From an uncultured Clostridia bacterium (GTDB taxonomy: Bacteria > Bacillota > Clostridia > Lachnospirales > Lachnospiraceae): 16,202 bases of DNA. The notes under the pieces are model-generated. The model made no database searches. It saw only the letters and a program-made list of their open reading frames with translations, and had not been told where the DNA came from. The stretch spans positions 1-16,202 of the forward strand of contig CAMHMG010000036.1 in assembly GCA_946186175.1 (NCBI GenBank), given 5' to 3'. Every line of letters begins with the position of its first letter. Position 1 is the first letter of the stretch. The position numbers were made by a program, and so were the translations under genes. Shown piece after piece: positions 14,275 through 16,202 of this stretch.

Positions 14275-14291
14275 GTACTTCATACAAAATT

Positions 14292-15605
14292 TTAGTTATT
14301 TAAGAAACCTGAATAGTTTCTCACAAGCATCTGTGACTCTAACTGCTTCATTGTCTCAAGGATAACTCCAACAATGATGATAAGTGAAGTACCACCAAAT
14401 GATACATCTGCATTGAACATACCATTGAAGAATATCGGTATAAGTGCAACTATCAAAAGTCCGATAACACCGATCAAAACAATGTAGTTAAGAATCTTGT
14501 TGAGATAATCCTGTGTCGGTTTACCAGGTCTGATACCCGGAATAAATCCGCCACCCTTCTTCATATTATTAGCAACTTCCATCGGATTAAAAGTGATAGA
14601 AGTATAGAAATATGCAAATATTATATTAAGCACAATATAAAGAATCAATCCAACTGACGCCCATGGATATTCACGGTTAAACCAGTAATTCTGGTTAAGT
14701 CCCTGAAGAATCTTGCTTGCAGTAGTACCAACCTGAATATTAAATAAATTGATCATTATTGATGGTACTGATAAAAGTGAAGCTGCAAAGATGATCGGGA
14801 TAACTCCTGCTGTATTAACCTTAAGTGGAATATAGCTTGACTGTCCGCCAGCCATCTTTCTTCCCTGCATCTTCTTTGAATACTGAACCGGAATACGACG
14901 TTCTGCATCTTGAAGAATTATAACAAGTATTGTTGTACCGATAACAACAAATACAATAATAGCAACAGCTATAATAGCCTGAACCAAATCTTTATTCTTT
15001 ACAAACATTGTATAAAGATTTGAAAAATCATTAGGCATACGTGATACGATATTGATCAAAAGGATAATGGAAATACCGTTTCCTATACCCTTATCGGATA
15101 TTCTTTCACCAAGCCACATAATGATACAGCTTCCTGCTGTAAGCGCAACGATTACAGTGATTACTGAAAATGCTCCAGCATCTCCAAGTGCACCCTGTCT
15201 TGAAAAACCTATAGAAAGACCGGCACTCTCAATTATAGCAAGAAGAACAGATACATAACGTGTAATCTGATTCATTTTCTTTCTTCCATCTTCACCGTCT
15301 CTGTTCATCTCCTCAAGTGCAGGAATCGCAATTGTGAGAAGCTGCATGATGATAGAAGATGTAATGTACGGTGTTACTGAAAGTGCAAACACTGACATTG
15401 AGAGGAATGAACCTCCTGTAAATGAATCAATAAAACTGAAAGAACTACCAACCACACTTTCAAGGTAAGCCTTAACCTGAGCTACATCAATACTTGGAAT
15501 CGGTATCTGGCAGCCCAAACGTACTATAACGAGTATCCAGAAAGTGTAGAATATTCTCTTCCTTATCTGTTCAACTTTGAACGCATTTACTAAGGTTTTG
15601 AACAT
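14292..15605 (-). CDS. secY: preprotein translocase subunit SecY
   Basis: SecY is the channel of the Sec translocon, used for export and for membrane insertion. The 437-aa product has about ten membrane segments. It begins MFKTLVNAFKVEQIRKRIFYT and has family features such as LGCQIPIPSIDV, the plug-region SFIDSFTGGSFLSMSVFAL, TPYITSSIIMQLLTI, GIGNGISIILL and NRDGEDGRKKMNQITRY. The C-terminal loop has GFIPGIRPGKPTQDYL. The rplO stop and this ATG are one base apart, and the ribosome binding site (GAGGTGAT) lies within the end of rplO, so they are coupled. The stop is followed by the palindromic element instead of adk. Confidence 0.97.
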   Translation of the reverse strand: MFKTLVNAFKVEQIRKRIFYTFWILVIVRLGCQIPIPSIDVAQVKAYLESVVGSSFSFIDSFTGGSFLSMSVFALSVTPYITSSIIMQLLTIAIPALEEMNRDGEDGRKKMNQITRYVSVLLAIIESAGLSIGFSRQGALGDAGAFSVITVIVALTAGSCIIMWLGERISDKGIGNGISIILLINIVSRMPNDFSNLYTMFVKNKDLVQAIIAVAIIVFVVIGTTILVIILQDAERRIPVQYSKKMQGRKMAGGQSSYIPLKVNTAGVIPIIFAASLLSVPSIMINLFNIQVGTTASKILQGLNQNYWFNREYPWASVGLILYIVLNIIFAYFYTSITFNPMEVANNMKKGGGFIPGIRPGKPTQDYLNKILNYIVLIGVIGLLIVALIPIFFNGMFNADVSFGGTSLIIIVGVILETMKQLESQMLVRNYSGFLNN

Positions 15606-15606
15606 A

Positions 15607-16047
15607 TTACATCACCTCTGCTTTTCCACCAAGCGCCTCAATCTTCTCCTTTGCTGATGCAGAAAACGCATTAGCCTTAACTGTAAGCTTCTTAGTAAGC
15701 TCACCATTACCTAAGATTTTAACACCATCTTTGGGATTGCTTACTATTCCTGCTCCTATTAAAGTCTCAACTGAAACCTCAACGCCATCATCGAAAGCAT
15801 TAAGTGCAGAAATGTTAATAGCAACGATTTCCTTGGAATTACGGCATTTGAAACCTCTCTTAGGAACTCGTCTGTATAACGGCATCTGGCCACCTTCAAA
15901 GCCCGGTCTTGTTGCTCCTGAACGAGCCTTCTGTCCCTTATGACCCTTACCTGCAGTCTTACCATTTCCTGAACCATGTCCACGACCACGTCTGAAGTTA
16001 TCGCTGTGCTTAGAACCTTCTGCCGGCTTTAACGTAGATAAATTCAT
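15607..16047 (-). CDS. rplO: 50S ribosomal protein L15
   Basis: L15 is a late-assembly large-subunit protein. The 146-aa chain opens MNLSTLKPAEGSKHSDNFRR, followed by the Gly/Arg-rich region GRGHGSGNGKTAGKGHKGQK and GFEGGQMPLYRRVPKRGFK, then a compact C-terminal domain ending ALGGKAEVM. ATG 16047 has AAGGAGGTG nine bases upstream and lies 29 bases after the rpmD stop. Confidence 0.97.
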   Translation of the reverse strand: MNLSTLKPAEGSKHSDNFRRGRGHGSGNGKTAGKGHKGQKARSGATRPGFEGGQMPLYRRVPKRGFKCRNSKEIVAINISALNAFDDGVEVSVETLIGAGIVSNPKDGVKILGNGELTKKLTVKANAFSASAKEKIEALGGKAEVM

Positions 16048-16076
16048 TAATGCACACCTCCTTATCTGATATTATC

Positions 16077-16202
16077 TTAAATCTCTTCTACCTTTACTAA
16101 ATGTCTAACCTGATCAGTCATTCCCTTTGTTGCAGCATTGTTAGGAAGCTCTACTGTATGATGAAGCTTTCTAAGTCCCAATGCTTCTAATGTTCTCTTA
16201 TG
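16077..16202 (-). CDS. rpmD: 50S ribosomal protein L30 (3' part)
   Basis: The last 41 codons are in the window, cut by the right edge. They read KRTLEALGLRKLHHTVELPN and finish with a Thr-Lys-Gly-Met region, QVRHLVKVEEI, then TAA. This is the C-terminal two thirds of L30. The order rpmD-rplO-secY is the usual spc arrangement, so rpsE would lie further right. Confidence 0.93.
   Translation of the reverse strand, partial: HKRTLEALGLRKLHHTVELPNNAATKGMTDQVRHLVKVEEI

Overview
This window is a low-GC Firmicutes chromosome segment, most like a member of the Lachnospiraceae (Clostridia). Pointers are the gene order (spc/alpha ribosomal operon running into ecfA-ecfT-truA and rplM-rpsI), the strong AGGAGG-type ribosome binding sites, a zinc-type L36, a zinc-free S4 and an enlarged L17. 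Every gene I can support lies on the minus strand, so transcription runs from high to low coordinates.

Layout in transcription order. The end of rpmD (L30) enters at the right edge, followed by rplO (L15) and secY. Between secY and adk, which are usually adjacent, lies about 1.1 kb holding a 150-bp near-palindrome (14125-14274) and three small genes: an acidic 63-aa protein, a membrane-anchored protein broken by one frameshift, and a zinc-ribbon protein. The operon then resumes with adk, map, infA, rpmJ, rpsM, rpsK, rpsD, rpoA and rplQ. Two further gaps carry structure: 434 bp between rpmJ and rpsM, with several stem-loops, and 229 bp between rpsD and rpoA, with a direct repeat and a 57-bp hairpin.

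Beyond rplQ is a hairpin, then an energy-coupling-factor transporter module in which both ATPases are one fused polypeptide, followed by ecfT and truA. Next is a stand-alone N-terminal half of PTS enzyme I. A perfect consensus promoter (TTGACA, 17 bp, TATAAT) about 300 bp ahead of rplM starts rplM-rpsI, which ends at an intrinsic terminator. The rplM leader contains coding-like fragments in more than one frame and may include a decayed gene. The left end holds a glycerol-1-phosphate-dehydrogenase-like gene, a YbaK-type Cys-tRNA deacylase and the start of a PD-(D/E)XK-like gene cut by the window edge.

Functionally the window is mostly translation (ribosomal proteins, IF1, pseudouridine synthase, methionine aminopeptidase, tRNA proofreading), transcription (RNA polymerase alpha), protein export (SecY), nucleotide balance (Adk) and vitamin uptake (ECF core). 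The least ordinary parts are the secY-adk insertion, the fused EcfA, the enzyme I N-terminal module and the long structured leaders. Several starts were moved from the longest reading frame to match a ribosome binding site: rpoA, rpsM, rplM, rpsI, ecfA, ybaK and the enzyme I-like gene.
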